The notes under the pieces are model-generated. The model made no database searches. It saw only the letters and a list, made by a program, of their open reading frames with translations, and was not told the DNA's origin. From NCBI GenBank assembly GCA_030568195.1, contig JAJLTO010000017.1, forward strand, positions 186,001 through 250,000: a stretch of DNA of 64,000 nt. The letters run 5' to 3'. Below are positions 11,270-22,199 of the stretch, piece by piece; the stretch's first letter is position 1; every line of letters begins with the position of its first letter. The translations under genes and the position numbers were made by a program. The stretch is from Dipodascopsis uninucleata var. uninucleata (lineage: Eukaryota > Ascomycota > Lipomycetes > Lipomycetales > Lipomycetaceae).

Positions 11270-12386
11270 CTATTATTGTAAATATCCTTTCTTTTGTTTT
11301 TTATTCTTCTATTTTGGTGCTCCCTTCCCTAAATTCCTAACCTTCCTTCATTTTTCCTATTTTTTGGATTCCCATTCCTAAAGGCTTTCTTCATCATCGC
11401 TTCCTCATCTACGCGTCCTCCTCCGCTTTTCTTTTTCTTTTTCATTCTCCGTCTTCTAATCCCCTCCATCTTCCGACTCCTTCTAGTCATTATATTCTTC
11501 AGTTCGCTGCCGTTGTTCGCCGTCTGTTGGATCCTACGACCGATCCTCTCACCACCACACCCCACCCCCTTCCTCTCACTCGTTCTCGCTACTACTCCCG
11601 CATCCATCGACTCGCTGCTATCGCAAAAGTGACATGGAATTCGCCAGCGTCGTGGGGACTTTTTAGATAAGAGAATCGACATTGGCGCCCTCTACTGAAG
11701 CGTGATTCCACATACGTTCGTTTGTTTCTTTCTAGCTATTTCGGTTCACTCACACATAGCCCCAGGATTTCAGTTCCTTCGACGGCACTCACTGCGCTAC
11801 CTATACGATACGAATCGAGCACAGATAGCTATAGTTCACTCGCCCGCTCGTTTCTACGATTTCCTTTCCATTCATATTGATTTCTTCTTCTGCTGCCTTA
11901 TTGTTCATTTCTAGAGCAGCCTGCGTTAGTCAGTCGAGTGCAGCGTGTAAGCAGATTGAATTGGATTTTTTCTCGCCCCTTCGTCGTTCGTTTTTTACGT
12001 CTTTTTTTTGTTGCGTCGTCAACACCGCTACGATTCACTACCGGCCGTGAGCAGTCAATCATATCAGTGATTGGAACTGGTATATATACTGGTCGTTTGT
12101 GAATTGCCATCTGCTATATAATTAAACTGGATCTGGTTTTCTCGGTTATCAACCTTGTTTCTGATACTTATATACTCAAATAAACGTTCTTCGATGATCG
12201 AGCATATATGGTGAGTACTTTTTTCGTCACTAATTGGATTCTAAGCACATCCTCCGTCGCTATCTTGATAACCATTGTCTTTGGTTGTCCGTGAGTTACT
12301 GGTTTATCAATTGATGGTTATATGCACAGAAAGAAGAGAGATACACTAACACTGTTTTAGAGTCAACAAATAAACACTGAGAAATA
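11270..12386 (+). promoter_or_regulatory. MSB2 leader with 5' intron and uORF
   Basis: From about 11270 the + strand turns strongly pyrimidine-rich, as fungal promoters and leaders often do. Just before MSB2 there is a well-formed intron, 12211-12360 (GTGAGT donor, CACTAAC branch site at 12344-12350, TTTTAG acceptor). An ATG sits immediately before the donor (12208-12210). After splicing it reads ATG AGT CAA CAA ATA AAC ACT GAG AAA TAA, and that TAA shares its last A with the MSB2 ATG at 12387 (TAATG). Such a uORF could couple termination to reinitiation, and splicing would set its length. The intron is well supported; use of the uORF is inference. The transcription start is not known. Confidence 0.55.
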
Positions 12387-15300
12387 ATGCGTACCGCCAT
12401 TTTAATTTCCTTTCTCGTGATTGGCTTAGTCTATGTGCTTTCGCTGCTAGATTTTTCTGCCGTAGATGGCGTTGTATTTCAATATCATAAAGCTCGAAGG
12501 CGGCGTGGTCTGGATGATGTCTTCCCGAAGCGAATGTCGCTACTGAAGAAGAATAAGTTTAAGCGCCAGGTTGTACACTCAAATACGTCTGTTGTGTCTA
12601 CTACGTTGTCTTCTTCTACTTCTAGCATCGACAGCATGAGCATTTTCTTCGACTCAACTACATCATCGGAGTCCATATCTACTCCTGCAGTAGCTCCTTC
12701 CACTTCAGTTCTTTCCTCGACGACCCTACTCTCGTCCATTACTACTACGTCATCTTATTTGTCCTCAATAACGTCTACATATGATGATATTAGTCCTACT
12801 CCTGAGGTTTCTATATCTTCATATTTTGAAACGTCGACAGATAGTGAGCTTTATGTGTCAACGTCCTCAATATCGCAGCCTGCTGACGTTACGTCATCTA
12901 TGGCCGATATAACCAGTACAACTATAGCAAGTGCAACTGACCAGATATCTAGTTCTGCTGATAGCAGTATACCAGTGTCTGCTACTGACTCTGCTGATAT
13001 GTCTACTACAGATTCAGCACTTGCTTCCACAAATGACTCGATCCACGTATCTACAACAGATTCAGAATTTGTTTCCATAACTGAATCTTCTTATGTGTCA
13101 ACCACCGATTCAACTTCTGATGCTTCTTTGACAGAATCTCCTAATATTTCTATCACAGATTCTATATCTATTGCTTCCACGACTGATTCAGATTCTGTTG
13201 TCTCAACAACAGAATCTGCCGTTGTGTCTTCTATTTATTCAGCGTCAGTTGTTTCTACAACAGACTCAGCGAGTTTTGTTTCTCCTACTGATTCTGCTGG
13301 TGTCTCTTCCACGTTGGAATTTGTTGACACGTCTACTATCAGTTCATCAGTTTCTATCACCGAATCGATTTCTATTACGTCAGTAACTGACTCAGCGTCA
13401 GTTGTTTCCTCAACCGAATATGTTGGACTGTCTTCTAGTGATGCAGCGTCTGTTTTCACGATTGATGCTGTTACCTCTACAAGGGTCTCGCTATCAGCTG
13501 ATGTTTCTACTTTAAGTAGTAGTGACCAAACTTCTACTTCTGCATTCAGTACGCATACAGCAGGATTTCGTGGTGCCTCAGTGTCAACAGTAAGGCCATC
13601 TGCTATTGGTAGTGTCGTTTCTGAATCAAGTAGCGTTACTATCACATACTCTGTTGCATCAACACCAACCGGTGCTATGACAAGTTTAGATACAGCAAGC
13701 AGAAGAGCATCTGTTACAGATAGCAAATCTGTAACTATCTCGTCTATTAGTGATATTAGCTCTATCACGCCTAGCCCATCAGTTATCGAGTCCTTGTCGA
13801 GTACTAGTACTGCGTCTGATTTTAAGGAAAGTGGGTCTCACTCTGATACAAGTACTTCTACTATATTGTCCTCCATGGTTCGAACTGAATCGGCCTCTGT
13901 AACATCATCTACTGGCTTTATTACATCTGTAGGATCAACGACTGAGATTGCTCCTTCTAGTATTCCCAGCTCTGATGTAAATTCGTCAATTGGTAGCTTG
14001 TCTGCTGGTGTTCATTCTGTGACCTTATCGAGTGCTACTACTACTGATAGTGTTAGTCAAGCCAGCTCTACGTTGACTTCTACTGTTAGTAAGATTACTT
14101 CTAACACCGCGGGTTCTTCGGTGTACTCATTGAGCCTATCTAGACCTGTTACTTCGACTTACGATTCGATTTCACACACTACTATTACTGATACATTGTC
14201 TTCGACAATCACTGCTTCAGCTGTATCTGACGTTGTCAGTAGTTCTTTTCTTAGCACTTTTTCTTTCAGTACCAAAACCGGTGAATCTGAAGCTAGCGTG
14301 TCCTCTGGAGTTTCTATTACTGCTACTAACTCAGCTGTCTCTACATCTGTGACTACCACCACTGTATCTACTACTGAGGCATCTACTTCTGGTACTCTTT
14401 CTGGTGTCTCTTTCTCCATAACTAGCACTTCTGCGACAGAGTCAGCTTCCTTTAGTAGCGTTAGTGATATTAGTAGTTCAACAGAGGTTCCTCTGATTGT
14501 GAGTACAAACTCGGCGTCATCTTCTGGCTCTGTAACTTTCGCTACGCCGACTATATTGTCTTCTACTTCCGCTAGTAAATCTGCAGATGTATCTTCAACT
14601 ACATCTTCTTATTTGTCGGAGATCACTTCAAACACTGCGCCTACATCCATGACTTTAGAGACGTTAGTGTCGGATAGCAGTACTATTACTACAGAGATGC
14701 CGCTTACGGTTTCTGCTGTTAATGCTACTTTAACTGCTGCAGCATCGAAATCTAAATCTACCGAATCTTTTGTTACCTCTGTGCTCACAGAGCCATTCAG
14801 CTCTTCAATAATCACAACCACGGAAGTGTTTACTTCGATGCCAACCTCTCAAAGCTCTGTTTTCTCTACTGCCACTGCGTCTGCAAATGCTAGTGATTTT
14901 GTATCTGTTCTGACCACAACTGTTTCTGGAACTGCGATCACTAGTACTATTACTGAGAGGAGCGCATCACGAACCGTTTCATCAAGCAATATTGAGTCTA
15001 CTACAAGCGTATCTCTTTCTGTTTCGCTGATTTCTGCAGAATCATCTGATAGTGCTTCGCCGACTGTTTCGCAAAGGAGTTCTGAGTCCACTATCAGTGC
15101 TTCTATTACTGCCTCTCAGACATCTATAGAGTCAACAACTGGTGATGCTTCGCCAACTGTTTTCCAAAGTAGTTCTGAGTTCACTGCTAGTGCATCTCTT
15201 ACCACTTCTCAAACTTCTGCAGAGTCGAGTGGTAGTATGTCATCAAGTAGTTCGCTTTCCACTGAGAGTGATCAGCCACTATCTGTATCTACTACTAAGC

Positions 15301-16529
15301 CTTCTACTAGTACGGCCGAAGTATCAAGTACCTTTACATCTGCATCAACTTCGATCTTCACCAGCCAAGCCTCACCAGTAGCATCTACTTCCATGTATTC
15401 GACTACTTTCTCAACGTTTGTTACAGTTTCAAATTACGGAAGTACAACCACTAGTACCAGTGATTTTTCAGCCGAAACTAATTGGTTGCCAACTTCATTG
15501 ATTACGGAAGAGGTTGTGCCTACTACACAATCTTCTGCTACTGACACTAGTACTGGGCCAGTAACATCTTCTACTGCTGCAGCTCTTCCAAATGTTATTG
15601 CTCCATCGGGTGGTATTCCTTCGGCGCCTGCTGACTCTAGCTTGATTCAGATTGGTTTTACATATGGATTTAACTATCCATTTATAGTTGAGAATCCACT
15701 TGCAGTAGCCCAGATATTCGAGTACCTTCCCATTGGTATCGCTGATGGTTTGAATGTTTCAGCGGATGATCTAGTTATGCAGTCTATTGTTCCATATCAA
15801 GTTAATGGAGGAAGTTATATCGCGTCTATAGCAAGATTATACGTCCCTACTGACTTAGTTAATACACTTGCAGTGTATATTCACTTACCTACTTCTCCCA
15901 TCTATAATACGGATAGTGAGCAAGTTAACAGTTTTATGAATATGATCGATCCAACCATATCGCTCTCTGCTACGAGTACTTCAGGTGCTGGAGATAGTTC
16001 TGAGGATGGGACAGACGGATCGGGCACTTCAAATGGTGGTTCTGATGATCCTAATGACGTAACTGTTAGTGGATCAAATAACTTAGCCTACCAAGGATCC
16101 CTCTACGGATCGAATGGCAATAATACAAGCGAGACTGCTAAGCAGGAACGGGTCGTTATAGCCATTGCGGTTGGCGCAGTTTGCGGTGTTATTGCATATG
16201 GTGTATTAATTTTCTTCTATGTGAGAAGATATAGGAGAAAGAAACTTGAAAGTCAATCTGGTTTCGGTAGTCCAGGAATGCGTCAAATTTCACCTCCTGT
16301 TCTGGCATTTAGTTCTTCACCCTTCGCCGATGGAGGAGTGTATGGACTTGGTGCGCGAGACTCACCTATAGGTTCTGCGACTGGAAATGGCAATAGTGCC
16401 AGTGATGGGCGCAGTCGCTTTAGTAGCAGAAATAGCTATATAGGTGGCGCGTCTAACAATCAACGACTGCAACCGCAACAACAGATTTCGCAACCTTTTA
16501 TGTCTGAAAACTCATTAGGATGGTCATAA
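12387..16529 (+). CDS. MSB2: Signalling mucin Msb2
   Basis: 1380 residues in one coding exon. Msb2 is a plasma-membrane osmosensor and mucin acting with Sho1 and Cdc42 upstream of the HOG and filamentous-growth MAP kinase pathways. A signal peptide covers about residues 1-29 (ILISFLVIGLVYVLSLL). A huge Ser/Thr-rich mucin domain, about 50-1070, is suited to O-glycosylation. The Hkr1-Msb2 homology domain follows at about 1083-1195 (IQIGFTYGFNYPF, AQIFEYLPIGIADGL, MNMIDPTISL), then one membrane segment near 1255-1277 (IAIAVGAVCGVIAYGVLIFF) and a basic cytoplasmic tail of about 100 residues. The mucin domain carries imperfect repeats (listed separately). Upstream lie a leader intron and a possible uORF. 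The homology domain distinguishes it from a generic Ser/Thr-rich wall protein. Identification is strong. Confidence 0.92.
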   Translation: MRTAILISFLVIGLVYVLSLLDFSAVDGVVFQYHKARRRRGLDDVFPKRMSLLKKNKFKRQVVHSNTSVVSTTLSSSTSSIDSMSIFFDSTTSSESISTPAVAPSTSVLSSTTLLSSITTTSSYLSSITSTYDDISPTPEVSISSYFETSTDSELYVSTSSISQPADVTSSMADITSTTIASATDQISSSADSSIPVSATDSADMSTTDSALASTNDSIHVSTTDSEFVSITESSYVSTTDSTSDASLTESPNISITDSISIASTTDSDSVVSTTESAVVSSIYSASVVSTTDSASFVSPTDSAGVSSTLEFVDTSTISSSVSITESISITSVTDSASVVSSTEYVGLSSSDAASVFTIDAVTSTRVSLSADVSTLSSSDQTSTSAFSTHTAGFRGASVSTVRPSAIGSVVSESSSVTITYSVASTPTGAMTSLDTASRRASVTDSKSVTISSISDISSITPSPSVIESLSSTSTASDFKESGSHSDTSTSTILSSMVRTESASVTSSTGFITSVGSTTEIAPSSIPSSDVNSSIGSLSAGVHSVTLSSATTTDSVSQASSTLTSTVSKITSNTAGSSVYSLSLSRPVTSTYDSISHTTITDTLSSTITASAVSDVVSSSFLSTFSFSTKTGESEASVSSGVSITATNSAVSTSVTTTTVSTTEASTSGTLSGVSFSITSTSATESASFSSVSDISSSTEVPLIVSTNSASSSGSVTFATPTILSSTSASKSADVSSTTSSYLSEITSNTAPTSMTLETLVSDSSTITTEMPLTVSAVNATLTAAASKSKSTESFVTSVLTEPFSSSIITTTEVFTSMPTSQSSVFSTATASANASDFVSVLTTTVSGTAITSTITERSASRTVSSSNIESTTSVSLSVSLISAESSDSASPTVSQRSSESTISASITASQTSIESTTGDASPTVFQSSSEFTASASLTTSQTSAESSGSMSSSSSLSTESDQPLSVSTTKPSTSTAEVSSTFTSASTSIFTSQASPVASTSMYSTTFSTFVTVSNYGSTTTSTSDFSAETNWLPTSLITEEVVPTTQSSATDTSTGPVTSSTAAALPNVIAPSGGIPSAPADSSLIQIGFTYGFNYPFIVENPLAVAQIFEYLPIGIADGLNVSADDLVMQSIVPYQVNGGSYIASIARLYVPTDLVNTLAVYIHLPTSPIYNTDSEQVNSFMNMIDPTISLSATSTSGAGDSSEDGTDGSGTSNGGSDDPNDVTVSGSNNLAYQGSLYGSNGNNTSETAKQERVVIAIAVGAVCGVIAYGVLIFFYVRRYRRKKLESQSGFGSPGMRQISPPVLAFSSSPFADGGVYGLGARDSPIGSATGNGNSASDGRSRFSSRNSYIGGASNNQRLQPQQQISQPFMSENSLGWS
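12980..13440 (+). repeat. Imperfect STTDS-type repeats in MSB2
   Basis: About 15 degenerate units of roughly 8-11 residues with the theme V-S-T-T-D/E-S-A (residues ~198-350). At DNA level the recurring word resembles TCTACAACAGATTCAGC. Repeat expansion and contraction is common in mucin domains and changes reach and glycan load. Confidence 0.75.
15054..15236 (+). repeat. 93-nt tandem duplication in MSB2
   Basis: Two adjacent copies, 15054-15146 and 15147-15236, each beginning ASPTV and ending with a SQTS-x-ES motif. They are about 31 and 30 residues long and clearly diverged at DNA level. This is an older, longer-period duplication than the STTDS repeats. Confidence 0.75.
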
Positions 16530-17935
16530 TCATTATGTCAATAGAGTCTTGAATAGACTTTATTATTATTATTATTATTTATTATCATTATTTTGATTGT
16601 GGTATTATATTTGCATTTTTTGTTTTATCCTTATTTCTTATACTACTAGAGTCAAAAATTTCTGGTCGGGTGTTTGGTGTTCCAAGAGAAACTATTATTA
16701 TTCTCGAACAATAATAATTCTATCTGCAGTCAATCGTTTAAATCGACTCGAGTCTTCAATCTTAAGGGCGCGAATCACGCAGTCAATCGTTTAGTAATGG
16801 TATGATGAAATCATATCTCAAATCACATTCTTTTTATTCTCGACAAGGAATTTTAGACGGTCACTTTTCTTCAGAATACTTTCTTTTATCCAACTTGCTT
16901 TTCTCTTTTGTCTTAATAGTCTTTTTCTCATTTTGTTTGCATTTAACCTACATTTTCTTTGTTCTTGTGATGTCTATCATTTTAGCTGGCAGAAGGAAAA
17001 CGAAGGATGAATTAGTCGACTAACACAGTCGAGCGCTCTATTTTCTAATACTTGTATCGCGAATAGTAACTTGACGTGTATATTTATATATAACCGATGT
17101 ATCTTTGATTGTTTGTGCTAATTTCCTCACATTTCGAATTTAATAGATTTATCCTCGAATTTTAATAGTTTTGTGTTATTGAATTGATATCATAACTGAA
17201 AAGCGTTGTTCTATACTATTACTGTTTTTGAATGTATCTTCGTTTAATCTGTTTTTTTTTTTTTGTACACAGCAGCTTTTTTCCTATGATAACTGCCAAT
17301 ATTTCTTTTAATACAATCTATATACATGTGCTATTGTATTTAAGTCACTAAAGTTGATTTGTAGCCATTAGAGATGTCATCGGCCATTCTACTTATGAAA
17401 GTTTGCCCGAGACTCATCTCGACCTGAGACCAAAGAGACATTAAACTTCAGACCTTGCGCTAGTGCCATGCTTCATGCATAATTTTGCATACACAATTAC
17501 ATAATGTTATGTAAGAAGTTTTTAATATCCAAACTAATATTTGTAAGCAAAAAATACGATATATTACTAATATTAGTTATTAGCATGGGCACTCGTTGAT
17601 GGTACACATAAATTAAACGTTAACCTCTCTCTGTTTTTGCATTTTTGGTGACCGGTTCTGATTTGTTATGCAACTTTTTATTTATTTTTTGTCCCCGCTT
17701 AAGGAAAGCTAACAAAAGAACGAGAATTGTAAAGAACGAATAAGGCCACAGTGGAAATTAGCGTAGTTAAGCGAGCAAACAGAGAGATCAACTTATAGAC
17801 GAAAGATCCATTGACTGATTGAAGTTGTTCCTTCAGTTTTCTCTCTTTTTGACGGTGAAAAGGAGTTTGAGATTTTACGTAACGGTCCATCGTTGGGAAA
17901 GTGCGAGATAAGCGCTGTTTGAAAAGCACTGCGTT
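16530..17935. other. AT-rich spacer between MSB2 and SYP1
   Basis: 1.4 kb of very AT-rich DNA (17521-17580 has 10 G/C of 60) with a TTA triplet run at about 16560-16592 just after the MSB2 stop. Short frames of 65-76 codons have no domain. It probably holds the MSB2 3' UTR and the SYP1 promoter. Confidence 0.6.
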
Positions 17936-20900
17936 ATGGAGTCTCTAGTTCGATCGGAATACGCGGATAAGATTCTGGTGAGTGTTAGGACAGCCGGTAA
18001 AGACAGAAGTGATAGGATAGACAGAGGACTTGTTTCAGGATGTCTGGTCGATGGAATGGATGAGAGTACGTCGTGTATAGCTTGGCGGAATTTACGTGTA
18101 AATGATGTTCATCCAGTCAAAGCGAGCAAGAAATGCTTTTGCAATAGAGATCGATGAACACACGGACAGAGGCATAGATCGATGACAAAACTTAGCTATA
18201 TTGAAGGAAACGTAGAGCTTAAGAGAGAATGATTGATTCGTTGCAGTGGACTTTGGAAAAGCTAACGATATATTTGTTGTTAGTCTTCGTTGACACCACC
18301 CGAAGCTGCAGCATTGCTGGGTGAACGTTTGAAGGCGGCACGAATTGCAAACGAAGAAATATCGCAATGGATGCAAGAACGAATGAGAATCGAGGAAGCT
18401 TATTCGTCGGCACTTGCGAAGCTTGCGAGCCGAACGATACCTACAGAGTCTAAAGTGACTGGTCTCGGCACTTTTGGAGATACTTGGTCCAAGATCGTCG
18501 AGTCAACCACAGTTCTCTCCGGAGCAAGCCATGCTTTGGCTGAGAAACTCAATCATGAGGTGGTGCATCCAATTAGCCGCTATGCTGATTTGAACAATGA
18601 ATGGGTAGAGATGGATGTTATACACGAAAATTTAGCTGGAATTGCTCAGAATATTGAACACGCAGAGGGAAAGGTTGAGAAATACAAGAAGAAGGGCGGC
18701 TCTAAGAGTTCATCGAAAATTTCGGAAGCTCATGAAAATGTCAATAACGCAATAGCTTCTTGGGATACAGAAGCTCCTTTGGTGTTTGAAAAGTTACAGA
18801 ATATTGATGAGCAGCGTCTGTTGTCTCTTAAAGATTTACTTACCAGATTCCAGACTTCTGAAGTAGACAAGGCGCAAAAGATTGTTTCACTTTGTGAACA
18901 GAACATTAATGCTCTTCTATCATTCGAACCTGAAAATGAGATTAAGGTGTTCTCGGCTCAAATACAGGCGAATGGTCTTCCTTCACATTTGAAGTCGCTC
19001 TCTGGAGTAAATCATGCTCCTTCGATTGCTCCATCTAGCCGAAGCTCTACTATGATACCTCCTCCTCAGGTACCTTCATCACCTTCTAAGCCATCTGTTC
19101 CAAAACAGTCGTTTACCGGTCGAAAGAAAAGCGGCATTCCAGATGATAGTAGCAGCGTCAGTACGAGCACTACTCCTGCAAAGTCACGTTTTAGTCGTAT
19201 GAGTACAATTCTCAGACCCGGAAAATCTGACAATAGTGGCCGTCGCGGTTTGTTTGGTAGTCATAAAGACAAAGACAAAGGTGTATCTTCGACTGATGTG
19301 TACAGCGAACAAATCTCTGTAAGTCCAGTGCCTGAGTCGTCTGTTGGCTCTGATAGTGCTTCAGTTGTCTCTAGCAGGTCTCATGCTTCTGCTAGACCTA
19401 CGCCACCTGTATCTCGACACAGCTCCAGTAATTTTGTTACATCTGGCGCAGTAAGCACTAATAACAGCTTCAACCAAAAGTTGCAATCTCCTCTACCACC
19501 ACCCCCGCCTCCCCATGGCTCTAGACGTGAAGATCCTGATGCGATCAACATCATCGGCTATTCCGATCGATCGCCCACTTCAGTATCACAATCCTCTCAA
19601 CAAGCTACTCTGACGGAGCAAGTGCCGAATCAGCCTGTGGCCACAGTTCGAGATGGAGCTCCTCAACCCATCCGTGTGGATTCAGAGGGATATTCAATTC
19701 CTCCACCTGTTCCGCGCGATCTTGCAGAGCCGTTTGAAACAGGCGACTTTAATGAAGAGGATGATCAACCAAACTCGGCAATCATGGTAGATATCCAGAA
19801 GGAAGCTGTTGGAGAAGAGGGTCGAGAGGAAGAACTTGCTGCTTTTGATCGTATAGCTACTTCTTTGAAATCGCAAACACCCAATTCAAGAAGATCTATT
19901 CGCGGTCGTCGTAGTGAGATTCCTAGCAACTTTCCGGTATCTGGATTCCCAACTCCTCCGTCGTCTATTCAGACCACGGAGACTATTCCTGCAACTGCTA
20001 ACAGCGAAACTGCTACTTCAAGTTCACATGGAATTCCACCACCACCGCCACCTCATCGTGGTGAAGTTATTTCCGAGAAAGCTGGTGGCTCACCCAAGAC
20101 TACAGTAAATCAGCCACCAGAATTTTCTACTATACAAGACTCGTCTATTGTGGGCAATGGTAATATGCCTGGTGCATTTGTTGAAGGTCCAGTAGTTGAA
20201 AAGGAAGCGCCTATTCATAATGGAGATGTTGGTGGTACCACTGAGAAGCTGCCTGTGGTACCATTTTTAGAGCCAAGTATTCAACAAATAACCTCCGACG
20301 AGAAGTCGGCGGAAAATACAGTATCTGACGGAGTAACCAAAGTTGAGAACACTTTACCTGCTTCTTCTGTTTTTCTCCCTGTCACAGATGCAACCACTCT
20401 TTCTCCTACGAATTTGACATCCCCGCCGGTCGCTGCTGAGCCAAAGCCCGCCATTGACGATATGGTACGACCAGAAGTGACACCAGAAGCAGTAGAACAA
20501 ACACCATTGACGGTTCAGGAAAATCCAGTGCCAATCGGATCTGAGTCTTTGTCTAATATCCCTAGTTCTACTGCACACCCTGAATTCCTGGCACCTGGTC
20601 TCTCTGGCAGTGTAGTAGAGACAATTAATGCAAGTTTTAGCGGTGCATCTGTTACTCGAAGCTTAATTGTCGGAGAGATTGCCGTGGCTAACGCAATGCA
20701 GTCTGGAGGATCAGCTCCGATAGCAGTACCAATATCTCTACGATTCATTAACACTGGATCTCTTGACCGTATCGTTCCTAACGATAGCGTGATCAGAAAG
20801 ACGAAAGAAGATGAATATATGTTGCAAACGTCGTCACTGGGTGCGACACCAGTCACTGTATTCAAGTATTCCCGTCCACTGGACAATTCGATCTTGCCAG

Positions 20901-21427
20901 TCGTCATTGATGCTGTCTGGAAGTTTGAACCTCATCAAACTAGTGTGTTGATCATGTACCGATTGAATGAAATGTTCCCGTCTGAGAGCGTTGCCTTCAG
21001 CGAGTTCTCTGTTAGTCTTGGTGTCGAGAGCGCAGTAGTGACTGGGTGTCAGAGCAAGCCGTCAGGATTGTTCAATAAAGAAACTGGCCGCTTGACGATA
21101 CCGTTGACTAGTGAAGATGGAAGCGTATACACGCTGACTAAAGGATCTGAGGAGAGAGCCTTAGTACGATTCTGGACTGAAGCGCAAGCCACCGAGCAGA
21201 AACCTGGCGTCGAATGCCAATTCAGATTCGATCCAACTTCTATAGAGAGCTACGCTAGTGTCCCAGATCTGGAGTATGCTGTCACGATGTCTGCGGCATC
21301 TACTCCTGCTGAGTCAGATGATCCATTTGCGGACAGCGAAGGAATAGACAAACAGGGAAGTGAAGAGTGGAAGCAGATTGAGAGTGTTAGAACTGTTGTG
21401 TCTGGTAGATACTTTACGTCTAGTTAA
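17936..21427 (+). CDS. SYP1: Endocytic F-BAR/muniscin protein Syp1
   Basis: Two exons: 17936-17977 (14 codons, MESLVRSEYADKIL) and 18284-21427, joined in phase 0 across a 306-bp intron (GTGAGT donor, GCTAACG branch site at 18261, TTGTTGTTAG acceptor), giving 1061 residues. The long frame alone has no suitable ATG, which is why the short first exon is needed. Syp1/FCHo proteins bind PI(4,5)P2 membranes early at clathrin-coated pits and recruit cargo. The F-BAR region is about residues 1-265 (LLGERLKAARIANEEISQWM, RIEEAYSSALAKLA). A Pro/Ser-rich linker with several polyproline runs occupies 270-790. A mu-homology domain ends the protein (~795-1020, SLIVGEIAVANAM, PISLRFINTGSLDRIVPND). Sitting between MSB2 and the SH3 membrane gene, it fits a surface/polarity neighbourhood. 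Identification is strong. Confidence 0.92.
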
Positions 21428-22199
21428 GCCATAGAAGCATATCTGACGTCAAGGTAGTGGCTGAGTTGGTCGTTAACAGAGAGGGTTCTGTTTGTGTGTT
21501 ATTTTACTCTCACCTTTTCTATTTCCATTCAGTTCCATTTTAATATTATCATTTTAATATTTCAAATTTTTTGGAATTTCTATAACTACTTTGTTGTTTT
21601 ATTAGTGATTTCTGGTTCTTTCAGATCTGTTACCATATTCTGATATAATTTTTTGAATGCTATAATTGTTTCTGACAGTAAATTTACAATCCGTCTGTTT
21701 TCTTTTTTGTTTTATAATTCTATTTAACTTTTCTGCTATAAATATTTATAAATTGTTTAACTCTCGTTGGACCCCATATGTTCGGCTTAATCCAATTGGT
21801 CTTATACAATGTAACTAACAAAAAGTGTACTGGTTTTGAGTGTATCTTCACTGCTATTCATAATACGAATAATGCTTACTTCAGATTGGTTCCCAGTATC
21901 CCAAAAACTGTCTGCCTGCCAAATTGTGTTCTTGGAGGCTTCTTAGTGAGCTGAGCAATAACAAAGCATATAGCTAACTTTTTATCGCACTGACATTCAT
22001 TTGTCAGTATTTTACGATAAATCGATTAAAATATTACATCATGATTGTATATATTCTATTTTATGTATGTGATAAGTAGAAGCTCTCTTGCGTTGCAGAT
22101 ATGATAAACTTAGTCGTCGTTATTTCGCGAACGCATATCAGAGTAAAACGCACAGCTCCACAGATCTCAATTGAGCATACTCGGCGTATATTTCAGGCC
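21428..22199. other. SYP1 3' region
   Basis: AT-rich DNA with T-rich runs after the SYP1 stop, probably the 3' UTR and terminator area. No gene seen. Confidence 0.5.

Noticed and set aside
11329-11682. 117-codon minus-strand frame rich in Lys and Arg
   Set aside because: Produced by the pyrimidine-rich + strand leader of MSB2; no domain, and the composition follows the base bias.
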